Part shown: positions 48,360 through 57,183 of the stretch, in pieces | Layout of the letters: each line of letters starts with the position of its first letter | Numbering within the stretch: position 1 is the stretch's first letter | Source: Actinomyces sp. zg-332 | GTDB lineage: Bacteria > Actinomycetota > Actinomycetes > Actinomycetales > Actinomycetaceae | Assembly: GCF_011751945.2 (NCBI RefSeq) | Contig: NZ_CP064951.1 | Location: forward strand, 1,240,001 to 1,304,000 | Length of the DNA: 64,000 nucleotides | Reading direction: 5' to 3' | Notes under the pieces: generated by a model | What the model saw: only the letters and a program-made list of their open reading frames with translations | The model's database searches: none | What the model was told of the DNA's origin: nothing | Position numbers and translations under genes: made by a program

Positions 48360-48581
48360 ATGAACCTTGTTATAGGAATTCATAAAAGCAACCGCGATAT
48401 AAGCATCAGTACTGATAAAACAGTGGATGAACTAACTAAAATTATAAATGACGCTTTTTTTCAAGGTGACATATTAACAATAGATAGTGATAAAGGACAA
48501 AAATATTTTATTCCAGTAAAACGAATTGCATATATTAGTATTGACCAACCACGCTCAAATCCTTTAGGTTTCATAGCATAA
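48360..48581 (+). CDS. DUF3107 family small protein
   Basis: A 73-residue protein of a family known from actinobacteria (for example TB9.4 of Mycobacterium tuberculosis), with no established function. The sequence MNLVIGIHKSNRDISISTD and the C-terminal KYFIPVKRIAYISID match its usual pattern. The ATG at 48360 is chosen because TTTGGAGG lies five bases upstream; a frame from TTG at 48336 would include that site. It is divergent from adnA, and DUF3107 lies near these helicase genes in many actinobacteria. Confidence 0.88.
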   Translation: MNLVIGIHKSNRDISISTDKTVDELTKIINDAFFQGDILTIDSDKGQKYFIPVKRIAYISIDQPRSNPLGFIA

Positions 48582-48600
48582 TCTTTTAAACTGTACACAA

Positions 48601-48632
48601 AATAAGGCTGACATATATTTATCAGCCTTATT
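48601..48632. terminator. Bidirectional terminator between DUF3107 and marC-like genes
   Basis: AATAAGGCTGA (48601-48611) and TCAGCCTTATT (48622-48632) are perfectly complementary around ten bases. TCGTTTTT follows on the + strand, and A-rich sequence precedes it, so it can end transcripts from both sides. Confidence 0.85.
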
Positions 48633-48696
48633 CGTTTTTAAAACTCAAATTTTATTGAACAAAATAGCCATTATAAGTTCAAACTATTTTCAGACA

Positions 48697-49353
48697 TTAA
48701 ACTGGAAGCCCAGCACCATACTGCGTGTAAATATAAGAGAAAATTGCTCGTGCTATAAGTTCAGTTGCAATAGCGGCAAGCAAAATACCCGAAATCTTAG
48801 TCAAAACTAAAGTTCCGCCTTCGCCTATAAAACGAGCTATAAAAGTAGAAAAACGCAGAGTAATCCAAATAATAATGTGCATTAATACTACAGCAGTAAT
48901 AATGCCCACCCAGTCACCTACTGATTGACCAGAAGACTCCACAGCAACCATCACAGCCACGATAGCACCCGGGCCAGCAAGCATAGGAGTACCCATTGGC
49001 ACCAAAGCGATTTGAGTCCCACCACCTGCGTTGGAATCAGAAGAACTATCCTCTCCCATACCAGTTAGTAAAGTCATAGCCATCAAAAACAATACTACTC
49101 CACCAGACAGCTGCAAAGAAGCAAGTGAGATTTGTAGGAATTTAAGTATATACCTACCTAATAGCATGAATACTATTATGATTCCAAAGGAAGCAACAGA
49201 AGCCTGCCAAGCAGCTTTCTTTCTAGATTCATGAGTATAATTACCAGTCAATGCTAGGAATACAGGAACAGCACCCGGAGGGTCCATAATAACAAACAGG
49301 GTTGCAAAAGTAGTACCCAAAAGGGTAACGTTTATTATTTGTTCCATCCCCAT
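48697..49353 (-). CDS. MarC family integral membrane protein
   Basis: A 218-residue protein with six predicted membrane helices. MDPPGAVPVFLALTG near residues 23-37 and the later PMGTPMLAGPGAI are the two conserved motifs of the MarC family, whose function is not known despite early links to multiple antibiotic resistance. The start ATG follows AGAAAGG at four bases. The gene overlaps the end of the PHP gene by 19 bases, so the two should be translated together. Confidence 0.92.
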   Translation of the reverse strand: MGMEQIINVTLLGTTFATLFVIMDPPGAVPVFLALTGNYTHESRKKAAWQASVASFGIIIVFMLLGRYILKFLQISLASLQLSGGVVLFLMAMTLLTGMGEDSSSDSNAGGGTQIALVPMGTPMLAGPGAIVAVMVAVESSGQSVGDWVGIITAVVLMHIIIWITLRFSTFIARFIGEGGTLVLTKISGILLAAIATELIARAIFSYIYTQYGAGLPV

Positions 49354-50246
49354 TTTACCTTTCTAAATGTTTCTTTTTCCATTTTTAATATTGACTTGAA
49401 ATCAGTAGTATTTTCACCTAAACGATTTGGTTTACCTGTACCATGATAATCGCTTGAGCCTAGTTGTAACAAGCTCAATTTTATACATATACTAGAAGCT
49501 TTTTCACGATCTTTCAAATCATGTTCATAATGATTTACTTCTATTCCATCCAAACCCCTATTTTTTAGCTCTTTTATATCTTTAAAACATAATTCTTTTC
49601 CACGTTTTTTAGAAAAAGGATGAGCTAGTACACAAAATCCTCCAGCATTTTTAACTGCCTTAATAACTTCAAGAATATTAGGTGGATTATAAGAGACATA
49701 ATATTTACTTTCTGCATTCAAAACATTGGAAAAACATTCGTCTCTATTTTTAAAATAACCAAATTTAATAAGTACATCAGCCAAATGTGGACGACCAAAA
49801 GGAATACCTGTTTGTTTCAAAAAATCGTAATCTATATTCTCCAGTCCCAAAGCTTGAAAACTTTTTGTCCCAAAAGTACTTTCAACAATATCTTGTAGTG
49901 AAAAAGTATAGTCTTTTCTCAGTAATTCACACATTTTTTGAAAACGAACAAAGCGCGCATTCTTTGACTTTATAAGTATGGATTGAAGTAAAGGATCCTT
50001 TTCGTCATACAAATATGCTAGTAAATGCTGATTCATTCCTTTGTAAACGGTAGATATTTCACACCCAGCAATAAAACCTACCCCGTATTTTTCAGCATAT
50101 TCAAATCCCTCATTCCACCCAACGTTAGTATCGTGATCAGTCAGAGCAATAGCATCTAAATTAATTCTTTTAGCTAAACGAAAAATTTCCTCTACTGTAT
50201 CTCGTCCATCAGAATAAGTTGAATGTATATGAGTATCAATACGCAT
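49335..50246 (-). CDS. PHP-domain phosphoesterase
   Basis: A 303-residue metal-dependent hydrolase of the PHP family. It has the four metal-binding motifs: RIDTHIHSTYSDG at the N-terminus, ALTDHDTNVG near 36, LAHPFSK near 205 and GSSDYHGTGKPN near 268. Related RNase AM/YciV-type enzymes act on 5' RNA ends and 3',5'-nucleoside bisphosphates, and this could be one. The C-terminus overlaps the MarC gene. The pairing of PHP and MarC genes recurs in actinobacteria, but a joint role is not established. Confidence 0.9.
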   Translation of the reverse strand: MRIDTHIHSTYSDGRDTVEEIFRLAKRINLDAIALTDHDTNVGWNEGFEYAEKYGVGFIAGCEISTVYKGMNQHLLAYLYDEKDPLLQSILIKSKNARFVRFQKMCELLRKDYTFSLQDIVESTFGTKSFQALGLENIDYDFLKQTGIPFGRPHLADVLIKFGYFKNRDECFSNVLNAESKYYVSYNPPNILEVIKAVKNAGGFCVLAHPFSKKRGKELCFKDIKELKNRGLDGIEVNHYEHDLKDREKASSICIKLSLLQLGSSDYHGTGKPNRLGENTTDFKSILKMEKETFRKVKWGWNK

Positions 50247-50384
50247 TTTTCCTCAACAGTATTTATAACAGTAATAACTACCTTCATAATATCTAGGTTT
50301 AGGAATAAAAGACATGAATTATAAACAAAATATCAAAAATCCTTTTTGCAAGGTCAATAAAGCGTAGTAAAAGCAGACTATAAA

Positions 50385-51962
50385 ATGTATGATTGCTATA
50401 TGAGTAAAACAAACAAAACCAAAGAACAACCACTATCTGAGCGTGGTTCAAACAGGTCTCAAAGACCAAGATCAGAAAACTTTAAAGAGTTTATAGGTAG
50501 CAACTGGGGACCTAGACCAGATGGCTTACCTGAACGTGCAGAAAGTGCTGATTACGCAGCAAAACGCCGTGAAGCACTAAGCCAACTATTCGAGGGTGAT
50601 TGCTTAGTAATACCAGCAGGACCACTAAAGGTACGCAACAATGACTGCGATTACCGTTTCCGCCCCCATTCAGCTTTTGCTCACATGACTGGTATGGGTA
50701 CTGATCAAGAACCTGATGCAGTGCTAGTGCTAGTACCTATCTCAAAAGAAGCTGGAGTAGGCGTTGCAAGTGGAGTTTTAAGCACAAATCCAGCATACGA
50801 ACTTACAAGCAACCATTCTAACCATAAAGCTGTACTATATTTCCGCCCACGTGCTTCTCGTAGCTCAGAAGAATTCTACGCAGATTCTCGTTACGGTGAA
50901 CTATGGGTGGGTGTACGAGCAAGCCTTGAAGAAATCGAATCTCAAACAGGTATTGCTTGTGCTCATATTAAAGATTTAGAAAATGACTTAAAACTTCAAG
51001 CAGAATCAGCTACTATACGCGTGGTTGCTGACAGTGACCCAGCAGTTACAGAACTTGTAAACAAAGTACGCGGTCAAAAAGTCACAGCTATAGATGATGA
51101 CTTGCACGAAACACTTTCCACTTTACGTTTATGCAAAGACAAATGGGAGCTTCAGCAAATGCAACTAGCAGTTGACACAACTAAAAAAGGCTTTGAAGAA
51201 ATAATCAAATCTCTACCTAGAGCTATAGAACATCACCGTGGAGAACGTGTAGTTGAAGGAGCTTTTGCAGCTGTTTCCCGTGAAGAAGGTAACGGTACTG
51301 GTTACGACACTATTGCTGCTTGTGGTAATCATGCTAACACTTTGCACTGGATTTGCAACGATGGTCCTGTACGTGAGGGAGAAATGATTCTTGTAGATGC
51401 TGGTGTTGAAGTTGATTCTCTATACACTGCTGATATTACACGTACGCTACCTGTTACTGGTAAATTCTCTGAAGTACAAAAGAAGATTTATCAGGCAGTT
51501 CTTGATGCTGCTGATGCTGCTTTTGAGAAAGCCAATGAACCTGGTGTAATTTTCAGAGATATGCATGCTGCTGCTTTATCAGTTTTAGCTCATCGTCTTG
51601 AAGAGTGGGGATTGCTACCAGTAAGTGCTGAAGAATCTCTAAAGCCAGAAGGACAGTACCATTGTCGTTGGATGGTTCATGGAACTAGCCATCACTTAGG
51701 AATTGACGTACATGACTGTGCTTTAGCAAGACGTGAAATGTATTTGGATGCAGAATTAAAACCAGGTATGTGCTTTACTATTGAGCCAGGTTTATATTTC
51801 CGCGAAGACGATTTGACTGTTCCTGAAGAATTCAGAGGTAACGCTGTACGTATCGAAGATGACCTTTATATTGACGAAACGGGCAAATGTATTCGCATGA
51901 GCGACAATATTCCACGTACAATAGAAGAAGTCGAGACTTGGATGTCCGACTTAATGAAATAA
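50385..51962 (+). CDS. Aminopeptidase P (Xaa-Pro aminopeptidase)
   Basis: A 525-residue M24 metallopeptidase that removes an N-terminal residue preceding proline. The N-terminal creatinase-like domain has the RNNDCDYRFRPHSAFAHMTG segment. The catalytic domain keeps the five metal ligands: Asp338 in DAGVEVDS, Asp350 in TADITRT, His432 in MVHGTSHHLG, Glu467 in TIEPGLY and Glu491 in RIEDDLY. The first ATG (50385) and the next in-frame ATG (50400) both lack a clear ribosome binding site, so the start is unsure by five codons. It is a single gene ending in a terminator. Confidence 0.94.
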   Translation: MYDCYMSKTNKTKEQPLSERGSNRSQRPRSENFKEFIGSNWGPRPDGLPERAESADYAAKRREALSQLFEGDCLVIPAGPLKVRNNDCDYRFRPHSAFAHMTGMGTDQEPDAVLVLVPISKEAGVGVASGVLSTNPAYELTSNHSNHKAVLYFRPRASRSSEEFYADSRYGELWVGVRASLEEIESQTGIACAHIKDLENDLKLQAESATIRVVADSDPAVTELVNKVRGQKVTAIDDDLHETLSTLRLCKDKWELQQMQLAVDTTKKGFEEIIKSLPRAIEHHRGERVVEGAFAAVSREEGNGTGYDTIAACGNHANTLHWICNDGPVREGEMILVDAGVEVDSLYTADITRTLPVTGKFSEVQKKIYQAVLDAADAAFEKANEPGVIFRDMHAAALSVLAHRLEEWGLLPVSAEESLKPEGQYHCRWMVHGTSHHLGIDVHDCALARREMYLDAELKPGMCFTIEPGLYFREDDLTVPEEFRGNAVRIEDDLYIDETGKCIRMSDNIPRTIEEVETWMSDLMK

Positions 51963-51994
51963 TAATATATTTTCATTACTCCTTTGAACAAATT

Positions 51995-52023
51995 GGTGAG
52001 AGGAATTACCCTTTCCTCTCACC
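51995..52023 (+). terminator. Terminator after the aminopeptidase P gene
   Basis: GGTGAGAGGA and TCCTCTCACC are perfectly complementary around a nine-base loop, and TTTCTAATTT follows. Confidence 0.82.
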
Positions 52024-52298
52024 TTTCTAATTTAATCTAAAATTTTTATAACATTTTATTTTATTTACACTATCTTTTAGACAATCATTTTATTGCAATG
52101 TTATTGTAGTAGCTGTTCAAACCACTTGTTGATCAAGTACTAATTTGAAACACGTTAAAATCAAAAATAGATAGAAACACGAAAAACTATCTATAAATCT
52201 ATAAAGATGTAATAATAAGTGGTGGAAATAGTTTTGTCCGTGTATATAGTGCAATATTTGATTAAAATATTCATATTAGTACATAAGAAAGTATTGGC
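52024..52298. other. Promoter-bearing spacer before the pentose phosphate operon
   Basis: About 275 A+T-rich bases between the terminator and the first gene of the operon. No gene or distinctive site was recognised; a promoter must lie here. Confidence 0.45.
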
Positions 52299-53327
52299 AT
52301 GACCATTGTAGGCTATGTTGGAACATATACAACTGGCAAAAGCCAAGGTATTTATACTTTTAGCTTTAGCGAAGAAACTAGCTCTTTTATATCTTCAAAC
52401 TTATTTTATGAAATTTTAAACCCCAAGTATTTGTGTTTTGCTGGTACAAACAACGAATACATAGCAGCTGTCTGCGACTTTCCACAAAGTAACATACAAA
52501 ATGCTGACATTCCAGAACCCTTGTGCTGTGGTGGAAGTAAGTCTGCCACGGAGCAAAACACAAAAAGCGGAATAGTTCTGCTTGATAAAAACGGAAATTG
52601 CTTGTCGACTTTAGCTTATGAAAATACGACTTCTTGCTACATAACCTATAAAAATGGCATTTTCTATACAGCTAACTACCATGAAGGCACGCTAAGCGCT
52701 ATAAAACTGGAAAAAGATAACTCTTTGAAGCTACTTCGTAAAACATTAATACGAGAAAAAGCTGGTTGCCACCAAGTTCTTTTCTATAAAGATAAAATAC
52801 TCGTTCCTAGTCTTTTCCTAGACAAAATCATTGTCTTAAATGAAAGTCTAGAGATTGAAAGTCATATTGATTTTCCAGCAAATTGCGGACCAAGGCATGG
52901 AGTTTTCACTTCCGATTACAAATACTTATTTGTAGTAGGTGAACTAGACAACATAGTTTACACTGTGGATACTTCTTTGATGAAAATTGTTTCTAAAACA
53001 AATATTCTTGAAAATGAACAAACACATTTAAAAGATAGTGCCGCAATTAGACTAAGCAAAGATGAAAAAACCCTGTATATTTCAACAAGAACTCTTGAAG
53101 TAGTCAGTGTTTTCAATGTGAATGAAGAAAAACTAGAACTAGTACAATATACTACTTGCGAGGGAAAACACCCTAGAGACTTTGAAATAACTGAGAATAC
53201 TCTATTTGTAGCTAATAGACTCACAAACAACATATCAGCAATAAGTATAGAAAAAAACTTGCTTTCAAATTTAACAGACACAGTTTATATACCAGAAGCT
53301 ATATCCATAATTATAGAAAGTAAATAA
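52299..53327 (+). CDS. pgl: 6-phosphogluconolactonase, beta-propeller (YbhE/Pgl) type
   Basis: A 342-residue seven-bladed-propeller lactonase. The N-terminal VGTYTTGKSQGIYTF, the central CGPRHGVF near 197 with KYLFVVGELDN, and HPRDFEI near 293 match the family. It would hydrolyse 6-phosphogluconolactone between the two dehydrogenases encoded next to it. gnd begins 13 bases later and zwf overlaps gnd, so the three form one operon covering the oxidative pentose phosphate pathway. This context settles the assignment, since propeller lactonases can have other substrates. Confidence 0.88.
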   Translation: MTIVGYVGTYTTGKSQGIYTFSFSEETSSFISSNLFYEILNPKYLCFAGTNNEYIAAVCDFPQSNIQNADIPEPLCCGGSKSATEQNTKSGIVLLDKNGNCLSTLAYENTTSCYITYKNGIFYTANYHEGTLSAIKLEKDNSLKLLRKTLIREKAGCHQVLFYKDKILVPSLFLDKIIVLNESLEIESHIDFPANCGPRHGVFTSDYKYLFVVGELDNIVYTVDTSLMKIVSKTNILENEQTHLKDSAAIRLSKDEKTLYISTRTLEVVSVFNVNEEKLELVQYTTCEGKHPRDFEITENTLFVANRLTNNISAISIEKNLLSNLTDTVYIPEAISIIIESK

Positions 53328-53340
53328 TCAAGGGGAAAAA

Positions 53341-54729
53341 ATGCAAAGTAATATTGGTCTAATAGGATTAGGAGTAATGGGTAAAAACCTCGCTCTTAAT
53401 ATGATAGATAAAGGCTTTAAAGTTAGTGGATATGATATAACTGCTCAGCGTGTTCAAGATTTACGAGTGCAAAACATATCGAATTTTGATGCATACGATA
53501 ACCTAGAAGATTTTATTTCATCTCTAGAGTGCCCAAAGAAAATTTTTGTGATGGTTCCTGCTGGTTCCCCTGTCGATAGCGTAATACAATCACTACTGCC
53601 TTTTTTGAAAGACCACGACATAATTATGGATGGAGGAAATTCTTTCCACGAAGATACAACACGTAGGGCTAAAGAATTAGCAGAAAAAAACATAAATTAT
53701 TTTGGTGTCGGCGTCTCTGGTGGGCAAGAAGGAGCTTTGCATGGAGCCAGCATAATGCCTTCTGGAAACAAAGAGTCTTATGCTGAAATATCAGCAATTT
53801 TAGAATCTATTGCAGCTCACAAAGATAGCTCCCCTTGCTGTACATATATAGGTCCTGAAGGTAGCGGTCACTACGTAAAAATGGTACATAATGGTATCGA
53901 ATATGCTGATATGCAACTACTATCTGAAGTTTATCTAATACTAAAATACGTGGGTAACTACTCTAATAAGCAAATAAGTGAGATTTTATCAAGTTGGCAA
54001 TCAACAGAAGTAAAAAGCTACTTGGTAGAAATAACTTCAAAAGTTTTGAAAGAAAAAGATAGCCACACTGATAACGACTTGATTGACATGATTGTTGATG
54101 TTGCTGGTAATAAAGGCACAGGTAGGTGGACAAGTATTGAGTCTTTGAAACAAGAATATAATGCTTCAATGCTTACGGCTGCTTACCAAGCTCGCATTAT
54201 GAGTAATCAGAAGAATCTTCGCGCTAATTTCAACACTGCTACACAAAATACACAGCATAAGCCAATAGATTTAGATGAGCTTTTCAAAGCCTACTCTTTA
54301 GCGAAAACTTTAGCTTTTGCTCAAGGTTTTGGACTATATGCTGACGCTTCTCAAAGGTTTGGCTGGAATTTGAATTTGAAGAACATAGCTAGTATTTTTA
54401 GGGCTGGTTGTATAATTCAAGCACAACTATTACAAGATATAATGCAAGCTTATGGCGATGGTACTAAAGAGTTACTCTTACATAAAGATTTCTCTGATAG
54501 GGTTTATAACTATAAGAATTCATTGGCACAAATAACAATTTTAGGTCTTGAGCATCGCCTTCCGCTCCCCCTATTCACCGCTGCTTTGACTTTTGTAAAT
54601 CAAATATCTCATAAGCAGTTGGGAGCAAACATTATTCAAGCACAACGTGACTTCTTTGGAGCACACACCTATGAACGTATTGATATAGAAGGTTTTGAAC
54701 ACCACAACTGGGGCGAAAACAATGACTAA
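53341..54729 (+). CDS. gnd: 6-phosphogluconate dehydrogenase, decarboxylating
   Basis: A 462-residue enzyme that oxidises 6-phosphogluconate to ribulose 5-phosphate, CO2 and NADPH. It has the nucleotide-binding GLGVMGKNLALNM at the N-terminus, GVSGGQEGALHGASIMPSG near 126, the catalytic KMVHNGIEYADMQ near 181 and DVAGNKGTGRWTS near 254. The length is that of the long form of the enzyme. AAGGGGAAAAA is directly before the ATG. It lies between pgl and zwf and shares ATGACTAA with the start of zwf. Confidence 0.96.
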   Translation: MQSNIGLIGLGVMGKNLALNMIDKGFKVSGYDITAQRVQDLRVQNISNFDAYDNLEDFISSLECPKKIFVMVPAGSPVDSVIQSLLPFLKDHDIIMDGGNSFHEDTTRRAKELAEKNINYFGVGVSGGQEGALHGASIMPSGNKESYAEISAILESIAAHKDSSPCCTYIGPEGSGHYVKMVHNGIEYADMQLLSEVYLILKYVGNYSNKQISEILSSWQSTEVKSYLVEITSKVLKEKDSHTDNDLIDMIVDVAGNKGTGRWTSIESLKQEYNASMLTAAYQARIMSNQKNLRANFNTATQNTQHKPIDLDELFKAYSLAKTLAFAQGFGLYADASQRFGWNLNLKNIASIFRAGCIIQAQLLQDIMQAYGDGTKELLLHKDFSDRVYNYKNSLAQITILGLEHRLPLPLFTAALTFVNQISHKQLGANIIQAQRDFFGAHTYERIDIEGFEHHNWGENND

Positions 54730-56095
54730 AATTGGTATAACTATTTTTGGTGGTACTGGAGATTTATCTTACAGAAAACTCTTGCCAGCTCTATACAATC
54801 TATTCATCAGAGAAAAACTAGGTGAAGATTTCGATGTTTGTGCAATAGGTAGGCGTGACTATTCTATTGAAGAATATATAAGCATAATACAACCTTGGAT
54901 TGAAAAATATGCTCGTCTAAAAGTAGAACAGTCTAAGCTAGATGAGTTCTATAAGCATATAAACTATATGAAACTTGACTTCACTAACTTAGATGACTAT
55001 GAAGTTTTGCAAACTTACTATAAAAAACTAGAGGTAAAAAATCATATAGTTTATATGGCGGTTGCCCCAGAATTTTTCAACGTTATCAGCAATGGTATAG
55101 CTAAAATACCAGCAATTCGCAGTCCAAAAATCATTTTAGAAAAACCTTTTGGAGCAAATCTAGAAGACGCTAAAATCCTAAATGACAAACTTGAGTATGT
55201 TTTTGGATATGAAAATATTTACCGCATTGACCATTATTTGGGTAAAGAAATGGTGCGGAATATTTTGACTATCCGTGAAAGTAATCCACTTTTTTCTAAT
55301 GTGTGGAATAAAGAAAACATAGAGTGCGTGCATATTTCTGCGTTAGAACTTGTAGGAATTGGCTCTCGCGCAGGCTACTATGATTCAACTGGTGCAGTCA
55401 AAGATATGGTTCAAAATCATTTACTGCAAATCCTTAGTATTGTAGCTATGGATGATCCGTCTAAGAATTTGAGTGAGCAACAGTTTAACGTTTTACGTGA
55501 TTTGCGTGATGTAAATAAAATAGATATCAAAGATTCACTTATACTGGCTCAATATGACGGGTATTTGGACGAAGAAAATGTAAAACCTAATTCAAATACA
55601 GAAACTTATGCAGCTTTAAAGCTTTTCATTGATAATGATAGATGGCGTGGCGTTCCATTCTTCATACGCACAGGTAAATGTACAAGTGATAGAGAAATGG
55701 AAGTAACTATTACTTTTAAGCGTATCAGCCCTGATGTAGAGCCTAATTTACTAATAGTGAAAATACAACCAATTGAGGGTGTATATCTCGAGTTTAATAT
55801 TAAGACTCCAGGTGAAGAAAAAGGCAGAACAAAAGCTAAAATGGAGTTTTGCCAAAACTGTGAGGATATTTTCAGAATCAACACTCCTGAAGCTTATGAA
55901 CGTATGTTGCTTGCTTGTATAAACAACGATAATTCTTGGTTCAGCAAATGGGGACAAATAGAGCTTAGCTGGAAATACATTGATGAACTAATGCGTGGTT
56001 ATACTCGCCCTATATATAGTTATTCTAAGGGCAGTAATGGACCTATAGAGGCCGATAATTTAGCTGAAAACCCTGACCAAAAGTGGAGGAAATAA
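54722..56095 (+). CDS. zwf: Glucose-6-phosphate 1-dehydrogenase
   Basis: The entry enzyme of the oxidative pentose phosphate pathway. It makes 6-phosphogluconolactone and a reduced nicotinamide cofactor. 457 residues. The nucleotide motif FGGTGDLSYRKLLPALYNL is near residue 8, the active-site RIDHYLGKE near 168 and the second substrate region is FFIRTGK near 312. The ATG at 54722 is preferred over upstream in-frame ATGs because it forms an eight-base overlap with gnd and has GGGG eight bases upstream. It is last in the operon. Confidence 0.95.
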   Translation: MTKIGITIFGGTGDLSYRKLLPALYNLFIREKLGEDFDVCAIGRRDYSIEEYISIIQPWIEKYARLKVEQSKLDEFYKHINYMKLDFTNLDDYEVLQTYYKKLEVKNHIVYMAVAPEFFNVISNGIAKIPAIRSPKIILEKPFGANLEDAKILNDKLEYVFGYENIYRIDHYLGKEMVRNILTIRESNPLFSNVWNKENIECVHISALELVGIGSRAGYYDSTGAVKDMVQNHLLQILSIVAMDDPSKNLSEQQFNVLRDLRDVNKIDIKDSLILAQYDGYLDEENVKPNSNTETYAALKLFIDNDRWRGVPFFIRTGKCTSDREMEVTITFKRISPDVEPNLLIVKIQPIEGVYLEFNIKTPGEEKGRTKAKMEFCQNCEDIFRINTPEAYERMLLACINNDNSWFSKWGQIELSWKYIDELMRGYTRPIYSYSKGSNGPIEADNLAENPDQKWRK

Positions 56096-56349
56096 TTCCA
56101 TGCTTCGCCGTAAATATGGCTTTTCATAGTATCTTCTAAGGGGCATGAATTTTATTCTCAAAGTAAGTTAATATATAATTGTGCTACTTAAAATTTTTAC
56201 TAGTCATACTAGAAGCTCACTAAATTTAGATATATCATTTGAAAATTGGATTGTTATACAGAAAACGATTCAATAAAATATTTATATCATCGTTCTAATT
56301 ATGGTCAAAACATTTTATAATTTACGTAGTATCGATTTTAGGAGTAAAC

Positions 56350-56988
56350 ATTTTTACTGACAAAGCTTTAGTATGGGACTATATTGAAAACTATACACAA
56401 CTAGATGATTTACTAGAATTAGCTAGGCAACATAGTATCGAATACGGCTTAAAACCCATTTCACCTTCAGCTGGGTCTACCCTACGTTTACTTGTTTCTA
56501 CTACTAAAGCAAAAGCTGTAGCTGAAATTGGCACTGGGACTGGTAGTTCTGGTCTATGGATTTTACGAGGCTTAACTAATGGCGGTATGCTAACAACTAT
56601 TGATTACGAATCACACTGTCAGTCCATAGCCAAAAAAATATTCGAAAAAGCAGGCTACAAGAGTAACACTGTACGTATTATAAACGATAGAGCTTTAAAC
56701 GTTTTACCACGCATGGCAAAGAACGCTTATGATATTGTCGTTATCGATGGCAAAGTAGATGAAACTATATACTACTATGAATACTCTAAGCAAATGGTAC
56801 GTCCCGGTGGGCTAATAGTAGTTTTACATAGCTTACATAACGGAAAAGTTGCTGATCCAGCAATGCGTGACCGCGACACTATTTGTATGCGTGAACTATT
56901 AAAAACTATTAGCAAAGATGAAGAAGTCGTTTCAACTCTAATAGGTAATGATGACGGCATGACTGTATGTATGAAAGTCTTACAATAA
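56350..56988 (+). CDS. O-methyltransferase family protein with ATT start
   Basis: A 212-residue SAM-dependent methyltransferase of the catechol O-methyltransferase-like family common in actinobacteria. The SAM-binding VAEIGTGTGSSGLWIL (near 62-77), TTIDYE (near 82) and VVIDGKVDE are seen. The N-terminal FTDKALVWDYIEN and SPSAGSTLRLL also match the family, so the protein must start well before the first ATG (56587). No ATG, GTG or TTG occurs in that part. ATT at 56350-56352 has AGGAG five bases upstream and gives the expected length. The substrate is unknown. Confidence 0.85.
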   Translation: MFTDKALVWDYIENYTQLDDLLELARQHSIEYGLKPISPSAGSTLRLLVSTTKAKAVAEIGTGTGSSGLWILRGLTNGGMLTTIDYESHCQSIAKKIFEKAGYKSNTVRIINDRALNVLPRMAKNAYDIVVIDGKVDETIYYYEYSKQMVRPGGLIVVLHSLHNGKVADPAMRDRDTICMRELLKTISKDEEVVSTLIGNDDGMTVCMKVLQ

Positions 56989-57099
56989 ATATTTCTAGTA
57001 CTTTCGCTTCTAGCTTGTAAAGTATATTTTTGAAAAGAATACTACGAAAATCGATAAATAGCAGTATTAAGCTAGTGTACTTTCATTTTAAAATAGATA

Positions 57100-57136
57100 A
57101 AAGGTTACACTAATAACTACTAAAAGTGTAACCTTT
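57100..57136. terminator. Hairpin between convergent genes
   Basis: AAAGGTTACACT (57100-57111) and AGTGTAACCTTT (57125-57136) are perfectly complementary. It lies between the ends of the methyltransferase and leucyl aminopeptidase genes and could serve both. Confidence 0.78.
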
Positions 57137-57183
57137 GTATCAACTCACTCCATTTATTACTCAAGTTTTATTTGAAATAAGAG

